NCBI GenBank assembly: GCA_014801075.1
Contig: JAAVEW010000031.1
Span: 62,001-126,000, forward strand
Direction: 5' to 3'
Length of the DNA stretch: 64,000 bases
Source: Barnesiella sp.
GTDB taxonomy: Bacteria > Bacteroidota > Bacteroidia > Bacteroidales > Muribaculaceae
The notes below the pieces were generated by a model. That model made no database searches and had not been told where the DNA came from. It worked only from the letters and a program-made list of their open reading frames with translations. Of this stretch, positions 1-9,060 are shown piece by piece; position 1 is the first letter of the stretch; each line of letters opens with the position of its first letter. Position numbers and translations under genes: made by a program.

Positions 1-975
1 GTTCTTGAACATTTCTTTAATTGAACCGATTGAGCTCAACACGCCCGAAGCTTCATAGGGGATGTAGATAGTCTTGTTGTCCTTGCCCGATACCATCTCG
101 TTGAGAGTCTCGATATACTTGACTGCGAGCAGATAGGTGGCGGGGTCGGTCTTGGTGGAGGTGATAGCCTGGGCGATGCGCTCTATAGCCTTTGCCTCGG
201 CCTCAGCCTGGAGCACCTTGGCGCGCGATTCACCCTCGGCACGTAGTATCTCCGACTGCTTGATAGCCTCGGCTGCATTGATTTTAGACTCTTTCTCACC
301 CTCCGAACGAAGGATAAGAGATTTCTTCTCACCCTCGGCATTGAGGATTTCGGCACGACGGTTACGCTCGGCCTGCATCTGTTTCTCCATGGCTTCGCGC
401 ACGCTTTCGGGAGGTGTGATGTCCTGAAGCTCTACGCGGTTTACTTTCACGCCCCACTTGTTGGTGGCGTCGTCGAGGATTGCCTGCAGCTTGGAGTTAA
501 TGGTATCGCGCGAGGTAAGGGTTTCGTCTAGTTCGAGTTCGCCAATGACGTTGCGGAGCGATGTCTGGGTCAGTTTCTCGATAGCGTTGGGGAGGTTGTC
601 AATCTCGTAGACGCTCTTCTTGGCATCTACAATCTGGAAGTAGAGAAGGGCGTTGATTTCGGTGGTCACGTTATCCTTTGTGATGACCTGCTGCGAGGGG
701 AAGTCATACACCTGCTCGCGGAGGTCGATAATCTTGGTGGTGGAGAGTCGCGCGATGTAGCGTCCGTTGGGCAGACGGTCCATGATGCGGGTATAGATTG
801 TCTTGGGACGGTCAATGAAGGGGATGATGAGGTTAAGACCTGCGGGGAGGGTGCTGTGATACTTGCCGAGACGCTCAATGACGCGGGTCTCCGACTGTGG
901 CACTACTTTCACTCCTGCCAGAATGACAGCTATCACTATCAGCACGAGCACTCCGATGAAGATTAATGTTTCCAT
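1..975 (-). CDS. SPFH/band 7 (stomatin, QmcA-like) membrane protein, C-terminus cut by window edge
   Basis: The reading frame opens at the ATG at 975 and is still open at base 1, giving at least 325 residues. It begins with one hydrophobic membrane segment (METLIFIGVLVLIVIAVILA), followed directly by a band 7 domain (VVPQSETRVIERLGKYHSTL, then IPFIDRP). A long charged helical stretch rich in Ala, Glu and Lys (about residues 190-270, with repeated AEGE motifs) is the usual SPFH coiled coil. SPFH proteins form large membrane rings that organise proteases or membrane domains. The NfeD-type gene immediately upstream on the same strand is the classic partner (compare E. coli qmcA with ybbJ), so the two probably act together. 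Family assignment is secure; the substrate is unknown. Confidence 0.9.
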   Translation of the reverse strand, partial: METLIFIGVLVLIVIAVILAGVKVVPQSETRVIERLGKYHSTLPAGLNLIIPFIDRPKTIYTRIMDRLPNGRYIARLSTTKIIDLREQVYDFPSQQVITKDNVTTEINALLYFQIVDAKKSVYEIDNLPNAIEKLTQTSLRNVIGELELDETLTSRDTINSKLQAILDDATNKWGVKVNRVELQDITPPESVREAMEKQMQAERNRRAEILNAEGEKKSLILRSEGEKESKINAAEAIKQSEILRAEGESRAKVLQAEAEAKAIERIAQAITSTKTDPATYLLAVKYIETLNEMVSGKDNKTIYIPYEASGVLSSIGSIKEMFKN

Positions 976-991
976 AATTAATTATTATAAA

Positions 992-1161
992 CGGGTTGGT
1001 TAAATGCGGGTTGGTTATTGCTATGGGCGGGTTGGTTGGTTATTGCTATCTCAAGCTATTTTACGCTATCTTACGCTATTTTACGCAACGCAAGCGTTGC
1101 TTGCCTCGGACAGACATTTTGGCGCGCGGGCTTAAGGCCTTAGTAACTATTGGCGCGCGGG
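992..1161. repeat. Intergenic cluster of short direct and inverted repeats
   Basis: The gap between the NfeD and SPFH genes holds three copies of CGGGTTGGTTA (992, 1007, and an expanded form at 1028-1042). Three tandem 10-bp units GCTATYTTAC follow at 1055-1084. A small hairpin GCAACG-CAAG-CGTTGC lies at 1085-1100. Two copies of TGGCGCGCGGG are at 1120 and 1151. No reading frame or T-tract is attached, so this looks like slippage-generated spacer DNA within a co-directional gene pair. Confidence 0.6.
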
Positions 1162-1171
1162 GCTGCGGGCT

Positions 1172-1621
1172 TTAGCGCTTGGGACGGACCTTTATCACTA
1201 TGCTGTCGTAGGAGAGCACTTCTACCGTTTCCCCTTTAAGCACGGGGCAGTAGCAGGCGTCGGTGACTGCGAGCCAGTTGTCGCCGTCGACCTTTACGCG
1301 GCCCTGACGGCCATCGGGATATATCGGCTCGGTGACGATGCCTGTGCGGCCGATTATGGCGTCCATGTTGGAACGCTGGTCGCGATGGTCGGGCTTATTG
1401 AGCTTGTAGCGGCGTATGACGGGCGCGAGTATAATAAACGAGCCGACAGCTCCGACGCAGGCCACGATAAACTGGGTCACGATGGCGTCGGCACCAATCA
1501 CGGCAGGGATGATGGCAAGCACGCAACCCAAGGCCAGACAGAGTGCGGCAACCGTTCCGGAAAGCACTTCTATTATCAGCAATACTATAGCGCAAACAAG
1601 CCATATAAGCCAAGGTGTCAT
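1172..1621 (-). CDS. NfeD family membrane protein (short, YbbJ-like)
   Basis: The product is about 149 residues. Two to three hydrophobic segments fill the first 70 residues (PWLIWLVCAIVLLIIEVLSG, then a Gly/Ala-rich pair). A soluble C-terminal OB-fold follows, with the family signature GRTGIVTEPIYPDGRQGRV and then KVDGDNWLAVTD. This is the short NfeD class without the ClpP-like protease domain. I place the start at the ATG at 1621; an in-frame TTG two codons upstream (1627) is possible but less likely. It lies upstream of the SPFH gene on the same strand, the standard NfeD-stomatin arrangement. It probably scaffolds or modulates the SPFH assembly in the inner membrane. Confidence 0.88.
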   Translation of the reverse strand: MTPWLIWLVCAIVLLIIEVLSGTVAALCLALGCVLAIIPAVIGADAIVTQFIVACVGAVGSFIILAPVIRRYKLNKPDHRDQRSNMDAIIGRTGIVTEPIYPDGRQGRVKVDGDNWLAVTDACYCPVLKGETVEVLSYDSIVIKVRPKR

Positions 1622-1651
1622 AAGCAATGATTTTAACGGTGATTATTCACA

Positions 1652-1659
1652 CAAATATA
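1652..1659 (-). promoter_or_regulatory. Probable -7 promoter element for the NfeD-SPFH pair
   Basis: Read on the minus strand this is TATATTTG, a match to the Bacteroidetes -7 consensus TAnnTTTG, about 31 bases upstream of the NfeD ATG. I do not see a convincing -33 box. Confidence 0.4.
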
Positions 1660-1725
1660 TATATTTAATTTAACATCTGCAATACCGCGCGGGCAAGATT
1701 CTATAATAGTTGTCTTGAAAAAGAA

Positions 1726-1758
1726 GGAGTCTCACGCCGTGAGTTGGCGCGAGACTCC
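1726..1758 (-). terminator. Intrinsic terminator of the TPR gene
   Basis: On the minus strand GGAGTCTC pairs with GAGACTCC around a 17-base loop and is followed by TTCTTTTTC. It lies about 80 bases beyond the stop of the TPR gene and separates it from nfeD. Confidence 0.75.
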
Positions 1759-1839
1759 CTTGTTATCTGTTGGAATGTCACAAAATCAATCCGGCTGTCG
1801 GACCTGAGTTGCGACACCCTCAATGTCAACAGAAGTGGA

Positions 1840-3060
1840 TTAGTATTCTTCAGAGAAACGGTTGAGGTTTTCCTCGTCCTGGAGGTTGTAGTAGCAGTTG
1901 CGGAGGAGTGAACGTGCATCGTGCATGTTGTCGGGGTCGAGAGCGTAAGCCTTTTCAAGATAAGTGGTTGCTTCCTTGAAGATGGGGTTTACTTCGTTGA
2001 CACGACGTTCGTTGTACTGAGCAACGGGGAGCTGGGAAATCTCATCGTCAAGACGGAATGCCTTGTTGCAGAGCAGACGGCCGTACTGCAGAAGAGCGTG
2101 AGCGTTCTCGGGGTCGAGGTCGATAGCCTTCTTGTAGTTGACCATTGCCTGGTCGGGATTTTCCTGTGCGTCGTTGAGCACGCCGAGCACGTAGTAGAGC
2201 TGCGCGTTGTTGGGGTCCTTGGTGATGTAGCCCTCAAGCATACTCTGCGCTTCGGCAAACTGCTTCTTTGAAATCTTGTTGTTGATGATGTAACCGATGT
2301 AAGCGTTGTCCTCAGCGCCATAGAGAGGATAAGCAAGCTCAGCGTAGTAAGCCATCTTCTCGGGGTCGCGGTCGAGGTTGTAGACTACTGCGATAGCATA
2401 GTCATAAACGTTTTTCTTGTCGTAGCCCTTTGCGATAGCGTTGTCAAATGCTTTGAGAGCATCTTCGAGCTGGTTGGACTGCCATGCTGCGAGCGCCATG
2501 TTGTAGTAGATGTCGCTGGCTGTAGAGTCGGGCAATGCAGCGGGAGCATTGGCACCGAGCACGGGATTTGAGGGTACGTTGACATACATTTCCCATGCCT
2601 TGTAGGCTTCGGGGTATGCACCTACGCCCCACAGGTTGATACCGGCCTTGTTGAGGTCCTGATAGTGGCCTTTGATGAGGTTGACGGCGTCCTTGGAGTA
2701 TTTGGTTTTGATTTTACCCTTTGAGTCGGGCACTGAGTCAAACTTGATAGCGTTGGTAAGATAGTCAAATGAGTTGATAAGTGCATTGGCCGAAGCTTTC
2801 TCGTCAACGCCTTTACCCATTTTCTTCATCACCTCCTGGTTGTCGTAGTATTCCATACCACCCTTACCGGCCACGAACCATACGTAGGACTGTTCGGCGG
2901 TTTCGGGATCGGTGAAAGCGGGTTTGAGTTTATCCAGCTTGGAGGGATACTGATCGGCTGCCGATTTCAGTTCGCGTTCTACCTCTTTCACTAAGGTGTT
3001 CTGTGCCATAGCCGTGAATCCGGCGAAAAGGCAAATACCCAAAACGGTTATCTTTTTCAT
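1840..3060 (-). CDS. Secreted tetratricopeptide-repeat protein
   Basis: The product is 406 residues. It starts with a typical Sec signal peptide (MKKITVLGICLFAGFTAMAQ) cleaved after AMA. The mature protein is helical, with TPR-like units. The clearest are LAAWQSNQLEDALKAFDNAI near residues 190-210 and YYVLGVLNDAQENPDQAMVN near residues 285-305, which is followed by another unit (DPENAHALLQYGRLL). The protein should sit in the periplasm or at the outer membrane and act as a binding scaffold. No catalytic motif is visible. It is transcribed alone, between gyrA and nfeD, with its own terminator. Homologues are common in Bacteroidales as hypothetical TPR proteins; the partner is unknown. Confidence 0.85.
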   Translation of the reverse strand: MKKITVLGICLFAGFTAMAQNTLVKEVERELKSAADQYPSKLDKLKPAFTDPETAEQSYVWFVAGKGGMEYYDNQEVMKKMGKGVDEKASANALINSFDYLTNAIKFDSVPDSKGKIKTKYSKDAVNLIKGHYQDLNKAGINLWGVGAYPEAYKAWEMYVNVPSNPVLGANAPAALPDSTASDIYYNMALAAWQSNQLEDALKAFDNAIAKGYDKKNVYDYAIAVVYNLDRDPEKMAYYAELAYPLYGAEDNAYIGYIINNKISKKQFAEAQSMLEGYITKDPNNAQLYYVLGVLNDAQENPDQAMVNYKKAIDLDPENAHALLQYGRLLCNKAFRLDDEISQLPVAQYNERRVNEVNPIFKEATTYLEKAYALDPDNMHDARSLLRNCYYNLQDEENLNRFSEEY

Positions 3061-3108
3061 GATTTTATAAAATGTAAGAATTATTTGTTTTGATGTAAGT
3101 TTAACGAT

Positions 3109-3143
3109 AATAAATTATGTAGCGACAATAAATTATGTAGCGA
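3109..3143. repeat. Tandem duplication of an 18-bp unit upstream of the TPR gene
   Basis: AATAAATTATGTAGCGA occurs at 3109-3125 and again at 3127-3143, a perfect repeat with an 18-base period. It lies about 50 bases upstream of the TPR start, in its leader or promoter region. Confidence 0.7.
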
Positions 3144-3278
3144 TTGTTGCTGTCCCTCAGAGATTGCTCTCCAAATAATTTTGCTAAAGTTAAACAACAA
3201 TACCTAATAAACAAAATTTAAACTAAAAATTTTCCAAAAAGGATAAAAATATCAGCCTTTGGAGGAAGGTTTTTAAAC

Positions 3279-3325
3279 AAGCCCCGGCTACCGTTCCGGC
3301 TATCCGGAGGGGTTGACCGGGGCTT
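3279..3325 (-). terminator. Terminator-like hairpin downstream of gyrA
   Basis: AAGCCCCGG and CCGGGGCTT form a perfect 9-bp stem around an internal GC-rich loop, with GTTTAAAAACC following on the minus strand. It sits about 50 bases beyond the gyrA stop. Confidence 0.65.
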
Positions 3326-3375
3326 GGAAAATTTTATTTATATTAGAGTATGTTATCGATATTCATCCGGGGGGA

Positions 3376-5955
3376 TTACTGCTCGTCGTCAGCCTCTTCG
3401 GCTACGTCATCGACTTCGTCGATTACCTCTTCGTCAATCACTTCGTTGACTGACTCGTCGGCCTCGAGCACTTCGGCGTTGGCGTCGATTGCCTCAGCTT
3501 CCTCCTCGGGGTCAGCGTCGACGCAGCATACCGATGCTATCTCGTCGCCTCGCTTGTCGAGGTTGATAAGGCGCACACCCTGGGTGGCACGGCCCATGAC
3601 ACGAATGTCGGTAACGTGGAGTCGCAGTGTGATACCCGACTTGTTGATGATGACGAGGTCGTTTTCGTCGCTCACGCTCTTGAGAGCCACGAGGTGACCG
3701 GTCTTTTCGGTGACGTTGATTGTCTTGACACCCTTACCGCCACGGTTGGTGACGCGGTAGTCGTCGAGGAGCGAACGCTTGCCGTAGCCCTTCTCGGAGA
3801 TTACCATGACATTATTGGTGGTGTCCGCTGTCATACATATCATGCCGATTACCTCGTCGGTGGGGTCGGCATCGAGGGTCATACCTCTCACACCGGTGCT
3901 GACGCGGCCCATGCATCTCACTTTCGATTCGTGGAAACGGATGGCGCGGCCATTGCGGTTGGCCATCAATATCTCAGAATTGCCGTCGGTGAGGTCAACA
4001 CCAATCACCTGGTCGCCTTCGCGGATAACGATTGCCTTCTTACCCTTGATATTGATGCGCGCATACTCGGCGAGCGATGTTTTCTTGATGACACCGTTGC
4101 GGGTAGCGAACACGAGGTAGTGGCTGTCGACATACTCCTTGTCGTCGAGCTGCTTGCAGCTGATGAATGCGTTGACTGCATCGCCCGGCTCGATGTTGAG
4201 CAGATTCTGGATTGCGCGGCCCTTCGTATTCTTGGCACCCTCGGGAAGTTCGTAGACCTTGAGCTTGTACACGAGGCCTTTGCGGGTGAAGAAGAGCATA
4301 TTGGAGTGCATCGAAGCGAGATAGATATGCTCGATAAAGTCCTCTTCGCGGGCTTTGCTGCCGCGTGAACCCACACCGCCGCGGTTCTGCGCGCGGAATT
4401 CGCTGAGCGGGGTTCGCTTGATATAGCCGAGGTGGGATATGGTGATAATCATATCGTCGTCGGCATAGAAATCCTCGGCGTTAAATTCGCCTGCGGTGTA
4501 GTCGATTTCGGTGCGGCGTTCGTCGCCGTAGAGGTCGCGTATCTCGATGAGTTCCGACTTGATGAGCTCGCGGCACACGTGGTCGTCGTTGAGGATGAGT
4601 TCGAGGTCGGCGATAGTTTTCTGCAGCTCGTTGTAACGCTCGCGCAGTTTGTCCTGCTCCAGTCCTGAGAGCTGTTTGAGTCGCATCTCGACGATGGCCG
4701 ATGTCTGCGCGTCGGTGAGGTCGAAACGCTCGGCGAGGGTTGACTTCGCTTCCTCTACAGTGGCCGATGCGCGGATTATGCGTATCACTTCGTCGATATT
4801 CTGCGAGGCTATAATCAAGCCTTCGATGATGTGGGCCTGACGGCGCGCCTCGGCAAGGTCAAACTTGGTGCGGCGTATCACCACTTCGTGACGGTGGTCG
4901 ATGAATGCCTGAAGCAGTTCCTTGAGATTGAGGAGCTTGGGACGACCGCCCACGAGGGCTACGTTGTTGACCGAGAACGATGCCTGCAACTGCGACATCT
5001 TATAGAGCTTGTTGAGGACGACATTGGCGTTGGCGTCGCTCTTGAGCTTGATGACGATGCGCATACCCTCGATGCTACTTTCATCGGAGAGGTCGGCGAT
5101 ACCGTCGATTTTCTTTTCGTTGACGAGCTCGGCGATATACTTTACGAGTTCGGCTTTGTTGACGCCGTAAGGTATCTCGGTGACGATGATATTCTCATGC
5201 TCGTGCTCCGACTCGATTTCGACCTTAGAACGGATTACGATGCGGCCGCGGCCGGTCTCGAAAGCATCCTTCACACCGCTGTAGCCGTAGATGATACCGC
5301 CGGTGGGGAAGTCGGGAGCCGAGATGTGGTGCATCAGCTCGGGGATTGTAAGCTCGGGGTTGTCGATGAGCGCCACGCAGGCGTTGATTGACTCGGTAAG
5401 GTTGTGAGGCGGCATGTTGGTTGCCATACCTACGGCGATACCGGAGGCACCGTTGACGAGCAGGTTGGGGATACGGGTGGGAAGCACTACGGGCTCTTTG
5501 CGGGAGTTATCGTAGGTAGGCTGGAAATCGACAGTATCTTTGTCAATGTCGGCAAGCATCTCCTCACCCATCTTCTTGAGTCGCACCTCGGTGTAACGCA
5601 TGGCGGCTGCGGAGTCGCCGTCGACCGAACCGAAGTTACCCTGACCGTCGACAAGGAGGTAGCGCAGTGACCAGGGCTGTGCCATACGCACTACGGTGCC
5701 ATATATTGAGGAGTCGCCGTGGGGGTGATACTTACCCATTACCTCACCCACACAGTTGGCTGACTTCTTATAAGCGTGATTTGAGGTGTTGCCCATTTCG
5801 TTCATACCGAAGAGCACGCGGCGGTGCACCGGCTTGAGTCCGTCCCTGACATCGGGAAGAGCACGCGACACTATCACCGACATTGAGTAGTCGATATAGG
5901 CCGATTTCATCTCGGTTTCGATATTAATCTTTAAAATCCTATCTTCTTCCAACAT
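3376..5955 (-). CDS. gyrA: DNA gyrase subunit A
   Basis: The product is 859 residues, normal for GyrA. The N-terminal breakage-reunion domain begins [20 protein letters not shown]. The catalytic tyrosine is Tyr121 in AAMRYTE. The quinolone-resistance region reads [17 protein letters not shown], with Ser82 (E. coli Ser83) kept but Gly86 at the position of E. coli Asp87. The C-terminal beta-pinwheel carries a slightly degenerate GyrA box (QNRGGVG, near residue 525), which favours GyrA over ParC. It ends in a long acidic tail of about 45 residues. With GyrB it introduces negative supercoils. It is transcribed as a single gene with its own promoter and terminator. Confidence 0.96.
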   Translation of the reverse strand: MLEEDRILKINIETEMKSAYIDYSMSVIVSRALPDVRDGLKPVHRRVLFGMNEMGNTSNHAYKKSANCVGEVMGKYHPHGDSSIYGTVVRMAQPWSLRYLLVDGQGNFGSVDGDSAAAMRYTEVRLKKMGEEMLADIDKDTVDFQPTYDNSRKEPVVLPTRIPNLLVNGASGIAVGMATNMPPHNLTESINACVALIDNPELTIPELMHHISAPDFPTGGIIYGYSGVKDAFETGRGRIVIRSKVEIESEHEHENIIVTEIPYGVNKAELVKYIAELVNEKKIDGIADLSDESSIEGMRIVIKLKSDANANVVLNKLYKMSQLQASFSVNNVALVGGRPKLLNLKELLQAFIDHRHEVVIRRTKFDLAEARRQAHIIEGLIIASQNIDEVIRIIRASATVEEAKSTLAERFDLTDAQTSAIVEMRLKQLSGLEQDKLRERYNELQKTIADLELILNDDHVCRELIKSELIEIRDLYGDERRTEIDYTAGEFNAEDFYADDDMIITISHLGYIKRTPLSEFRAQNRGGVGSRGSKAREEDFIEHIYLASMHSNMLFFTRKGLVYKLKVYELPEGAKNTKGRAIQNLLNIEPGDAVNAFISCKQLDDKEYVDSHYLVFATRNGVIKKTSLAEYARINIKGKKAIVIREGDQVIGVDLTDGNSEILMANRNGRAIRFHESKVRCMGRVSTGVRGMTLDADPTDEVIGMICMTADTTNNVMVISEKGYGKRSLLDDYRVTNRGGKGVKTINVTEKTGHLVALKSVSDENDLVIINKSGITLRLHVTDIRVMGRATQGVRLINLDKRGDEIASVCCVDADPEEEAEAIDANAEVLEADESVNEVIDEEVIDEVDDVAEEADDEQ

Positions 5956-5997
5956 TGTTTATATAATGATTAATGTTTTTGTCCATAAATTATCATA

Positions 5998-6005
5998 CAA
6001 AGATA
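5998..6005 (-). promoter_or_regulatory. Probable -7 promoter element of gyrA
   Basis: On the minus strand this reads TATCTTTG, a full match to TAnnTTTG, 43 bases upstream of the gyrA ATG. The 303-base gap between gyrA and clpC is AT-rich and otherwise holds only divergent promoters. Confidence 0.55.
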
Positions 6006-6159
6006 ATGATTTTTGCCGACAATATTGTAATTTTGGCTTGCCGAATTTGAACCTACCCGTTAAATAAATGTTAATTTTATAAACTAATTTCAAATTCGAC
6101 ATATATTTAACCACATGCCAACGTTAATTAACTGTTATGAGATGCCGAAACGATATTTT

Positions 6160-6175
6160 TGGCACAGTTATTGCT
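6160..6175 (+). promoter_or_regulatory. Sigma-54 type -24/-12 promoter upstream of clpC
   Basis: TGGCACAGTTATTGCT matches the RpoN consensus (GG at -24, GC at -12, exact 10-base spacing, TGGCAC and TTGC both complete). It lies 85 bases upstream of the clpC ATG. The same element recurs before lon and groES. Confidence 0.7.
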
Positions 6176-6258
6176 ACAATATTCATCAAAATTATCAGTA
6201 ACTTTTCAGCTCATACCTATTAGTTAGTTTTTCTAAAGCAAAACAGAAATATCAATAT

Positions 6259-8862
6259 ATGGAAATTAATTTCTCCAACGATTTCAGGACAGCCCTCGAC
6301 AATTCACGCAACGAGGCTGTAAGGCACAACAGCTCGATGGTAATGCCCTCGCACCTGTTGCTCGCCTTGATTTCCGATCCCAACTCCCGTGTCAGCTCCA
6401 TCATAGAGAAGCTGGCGCGCGACGTATCGGTGTATCAGCTCCAGCAGGAGCTCGACAACGCCCTCTTCGAGACGGCAGTGCATGACAGCGACGACATCAC
6501 CATCTCCGACCTCGCCAACCGCCTGGTAAAACTCTCGGTGCTTGAGGCCCGCAACCTCAAGAGCAACGTGGTAGATGTGGAACATATACTTATGGCTATC
6601 TTCCACAACTCGGAGGTGCAGCAGCAGGAGTTCATCAAACCGTTCCTGCGCGCCGGCGTCACCTACGATGCACTCGTCAAAGCTATCTCCAACAAGGCCG
6701 ACGCTCCACAGGCGGGAGCGGGCACGTCGGACGACGATGATGACGACGAGGACGAGGACTTCGCTCCGGGTCAGGGTGGCGGCAGCAGCCGTCCCTCACA
6801 GGGCAGCACTTCGCGCCCCCAGTCAAAGTCAAACACCGGCGACACTCCGGCCCTCGACAAGTTTGGCAACGACATGACCAAACTCGCCGAGTCGGGCAAA
6901 CTCGACCCTGTCATCGGCCGCGACACTGAGATAGAGCGCCTGGCGCAGATTCTTTCACGCCGCAAGAAGAACAACCCCGTGCTCATCGGCGAACCCGGCG
7001 TAGGTAAGTCGGCCATCGTCGAGGGTCTCGCTCTGCGCATCGTGCAGCGCAAGGTGTCGCGCATCCTCTTTGACAAACGCGTCATCTCGCTCGACATGGC
7101 TTCGCTCGTAGCGGGCACGAAATATCGCGGCCAGTTTGAGGAACGCCTCAAATCGGTGCTCAACGAACTCGCCAAGAACGACAACATCATACTCTTCATC
7201 GACGAGCTTCACACCATCGTCGGCGCCGGAAACGCCGCCGGCTCGATGGACGCAGCCAACCTGCTCAAACCCGCGCTTGCCCGCGGCGAGATACAGTGCA
7301 TCGGCGCTACCACGCTCGACGAGTACCGCAAGAATATCGAGAAGGACGGCGCGCTCGAACGCCGTTTCCAGAAAGTCACCGTGGAGCCCACAAGCGCCGA
7401 GGAGACTCTCACCATACTCCGCAGCATCAAGGATAAATATGAGTCACACCACAACGTGACCTATACCCCCGAAGCTATCGAAGCATGCGTATCGCTCACC
7501 GAGCGCTACGTTTCCGACCGCAATTTCCCCGATAAGGCTATCGACGCCATGGACGAAGCGGGTTCGCGCGTTCATGTGACCAACATCGCCGTGCCCGAGG
7601 AAATCGAAGCCATCGAGCAGCAGATTGTAGAGGCCGGCCAGTCGAAACTCAAAGCGGCTCAGTCACAGAACTTCGAGAAAGCCGCCGCCTACCGCGACGC
7701 CGAGCAGCAGCTCCGCAAGCAGCTCGAGGAGGCCAAGCAGCGCTGGCAGGAGCATCTTGAAGAGCACCGCGAGACGGTCGACGAGGAGAAAGTGGCCGAA
7801 GTGGTGGCCATGATGACCGGCGTACCCGTGCAGCGCGTGGCTCAGGCCGAGGGTGCCCGTCTCAAAGCCATGGCGCCGCAGCTCAAAGATGAAATCATCG
7901 GTCAGGACAAGGCTATCGAGAAGATTGTGAAGGCTATACAGCGCAACCGCGTAGGCCTGAAGGACCCCAACAAGCCCATCGGCACGTTCCTGTTCCTCGG
8001 ACCTACAGGCGTCGGTAAAACCCACCTCGCCAAGAAACTCGCTGAATACCTCTTTGACTCGGCCGACACGCTGATTCGTATCGACATGAGCGAATACATG
8101 GAAAAATTCACCGTGTCACGTCTCGTCGGAGCGCCTCCGGGATACGTTGGTTACGAGGAGGGTGGTCAGCTCACCGAGAAAGTGCGCCGTCGCCCCTACT
8201 CCGTTGTGCTCCTCGACGAAATCGAGAAAGCCCACCCCGACGTGTTCAACCTCCTGCTTCAGGTACTCGACGAAGGACGTCTGACCGACTCTCTCGGCCG
8301 CAAGATTGACTTCAAGAACACGCTGATAATCATGACGTCGAACATCGGCAGCCGCCAGCTCAAGGACTTCGGTTCGGGCGTAGGTTTCGCCACCCGTTCC
8401 GACGAGAAGGAGAAGAGCTACGAGCACGGAGTAATCCAGAAAGCGCTCAACAAGGCTTTCGCTCCCGAGTTCCTCAACCGTATCGACGACATCATCATGT
8501 TTGACTCCCTCGACAAGGACGCCATCTACAAGATTATCGACATCGAGCTTGCAGGCTTCTACAAGCGCATCGACACTCTGGGCTACAAACTCGAAATCAC
8601 CGAGCGCGCCAAGAGCTTCATCGCCGACAAGGGCTACGACCGCGAATACGGCGCACGCCCCCTCAAACGCGCCATCCAGAAGTATCTTGAGGACGGACTC
8701 GCCGAACTGATTATCGACGCAACCATCAATCCCGGCGACACCATCGTGGCCGACCTCAACGACGAAGGCAACGACATAGTGACCCGCATCCTTCCCGCCA
8801 CTCCCCTCCTTCCCTCCGACGACAAGGATAACGACACTCCCGCCTCAACCGATGACAAATAG
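6259..8862 (+). CDS. clpC: ClpC-type AAA+ chaperone/unfoldase of the Clp protease
   Basis: The product is 867 residues. It has a double Clp-N domain (residues 1-150) and an acidic then Ser/Gly-rich linker (about 155-195). AAA module 1 has Walker A GEPGVGKS near residue 245. The middle domain has a UVR-type coiled coil ([20 protein letters not shown], about 470-490), which marks ClpC rather than ClpB. AAA module 2 has Walker A GPTGVGKT near residue 582. A VGF tripeptide near residue 708 is the ClpP-docking loop, so this unfoldase should feed ClpP. The unusually long acidic linker is a lineage feature. A sigma-54 type promoter lies upstream, and the gene is followed by a terminator before htpG. 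Confidence 0.93.
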   Translation: MEINFSNDFRTALDNSRNEAVRHNSSMVMPSHLLLALISDPNSRVSSIIEKLARDVSVYQLQQELDNALFETAVHDSDDITISDLANRLVKLSVLEARNLKSNVVDVEHILMAIFHNSEVQQQEFIKPFLRAGVTYDALVKAISNKADAPQAGAGTSDDDDDDEDEDFAPGQGGGSSRPSQGSTSRPQSKSNTGDTPALDKFGNDMTKLAESGKLDPVIGRDTEIERLAQILSRRKKNNPVLIGEPGVGKSAIVEGLALRIVQRKVSRILFDKRVISLDMASLVAGTKYRGQFEERLKSVLNELAKNDNIILFIDELHTIVGAGNAAGSMDAANLLKPALARGEIQCIGATTLDEYRKNIEKDGALERRFQKVTVEPTSAEETLTILRSIKDKYESHHNVTYTPEAIEACVSLTERYVSDRNFPDKAIDAMDEAGSRVHVTNIAVPEEIEAIEQQIVEAGQSKLKAAQSQNFEKAAAYRDAEQQLRKQLEEAKQRWQEHLEEHRETVDEEKVAEVVAMMTGVPVQRVAQAEGARLKAMAPQLKDEIIGQDKAIEKIVKAIQRNRVGLKDPNKPIGTFLFLGPTGVGKTHLAKKLAEYLFDSADTLIRIDMSEYMEKFTVSRLVGAPPGYVGYEEGGQLTEKVRRRPYSVVLLDEIEKAHPDVFNLLLQVLDEGRLTDSLGRKIDFKNTLIIMTSNIGSRQLKDFGSGVGFATRSDEKEKSYEHGVIQKALNKAFAPEFLNRIDDIIMFDSLDKDAIYKIIDIELAGFYKRIDTLGYKLEITERAKSFIADKGYDREYGARPLKRAIQKYLEDGLAELIIDATINPGDTIVADLNDEGNDIVTRILPATPLLPSDDKDNDTPASTDDK

Positions 8863-8924
8863 TCCGCACCTGCCCGGTGACTGAAAATTTGTCAGTTGTT
8901 TTAACAATATTTTGGAAAAAATGT

Positions 8925-8951
8925 CACTCTTTCGGGAGTGGCTTTTTTTTT
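8925..8951 (+). terminator. Intrinsic terminator of clpC
   Basis: CACTC and GAGTG form a short stem with loop TTTCGG, followed by GC and a run of nine T. It lies 60 bases after the clpC stop and separates clpC from htpG. Confidence 0.75.
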
Positions 8952-8971
8952 GCAGTTGTTATAAATAGTGT

Positions 8972-9023
8972 GCGGAGGCAAGCCGATGAATCATTTTATA
9001 CTTCTACTTGACAGTGCCTCCGC
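8972..9023 (+). promoter_or_regulatory. Inverted repeat in the htpG leader
   Basis: GCGGAGGCA at 8972-8980 is the perfect reverse complement of TGCCTCCGC at 9015-9023, with 34 bases between. It ends 37 bases before the htpG ATG. It could be an operator pair or a leader RNA fold. I see no sigma-54 element here, unlike clpC, lon and groES. Confidence 0.4.
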
Positions 9024-9060
9024 CCTATGATTTGTAAGAAACTTAAAACTAAATATTACT

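Noticed and set aside
8863..9060. Search for a sigma-54 element before htpG
   Set aside because: No TGGCAC-like box with a GC at the right distance was found, so htpG is not included with clpC, lon and groESL.
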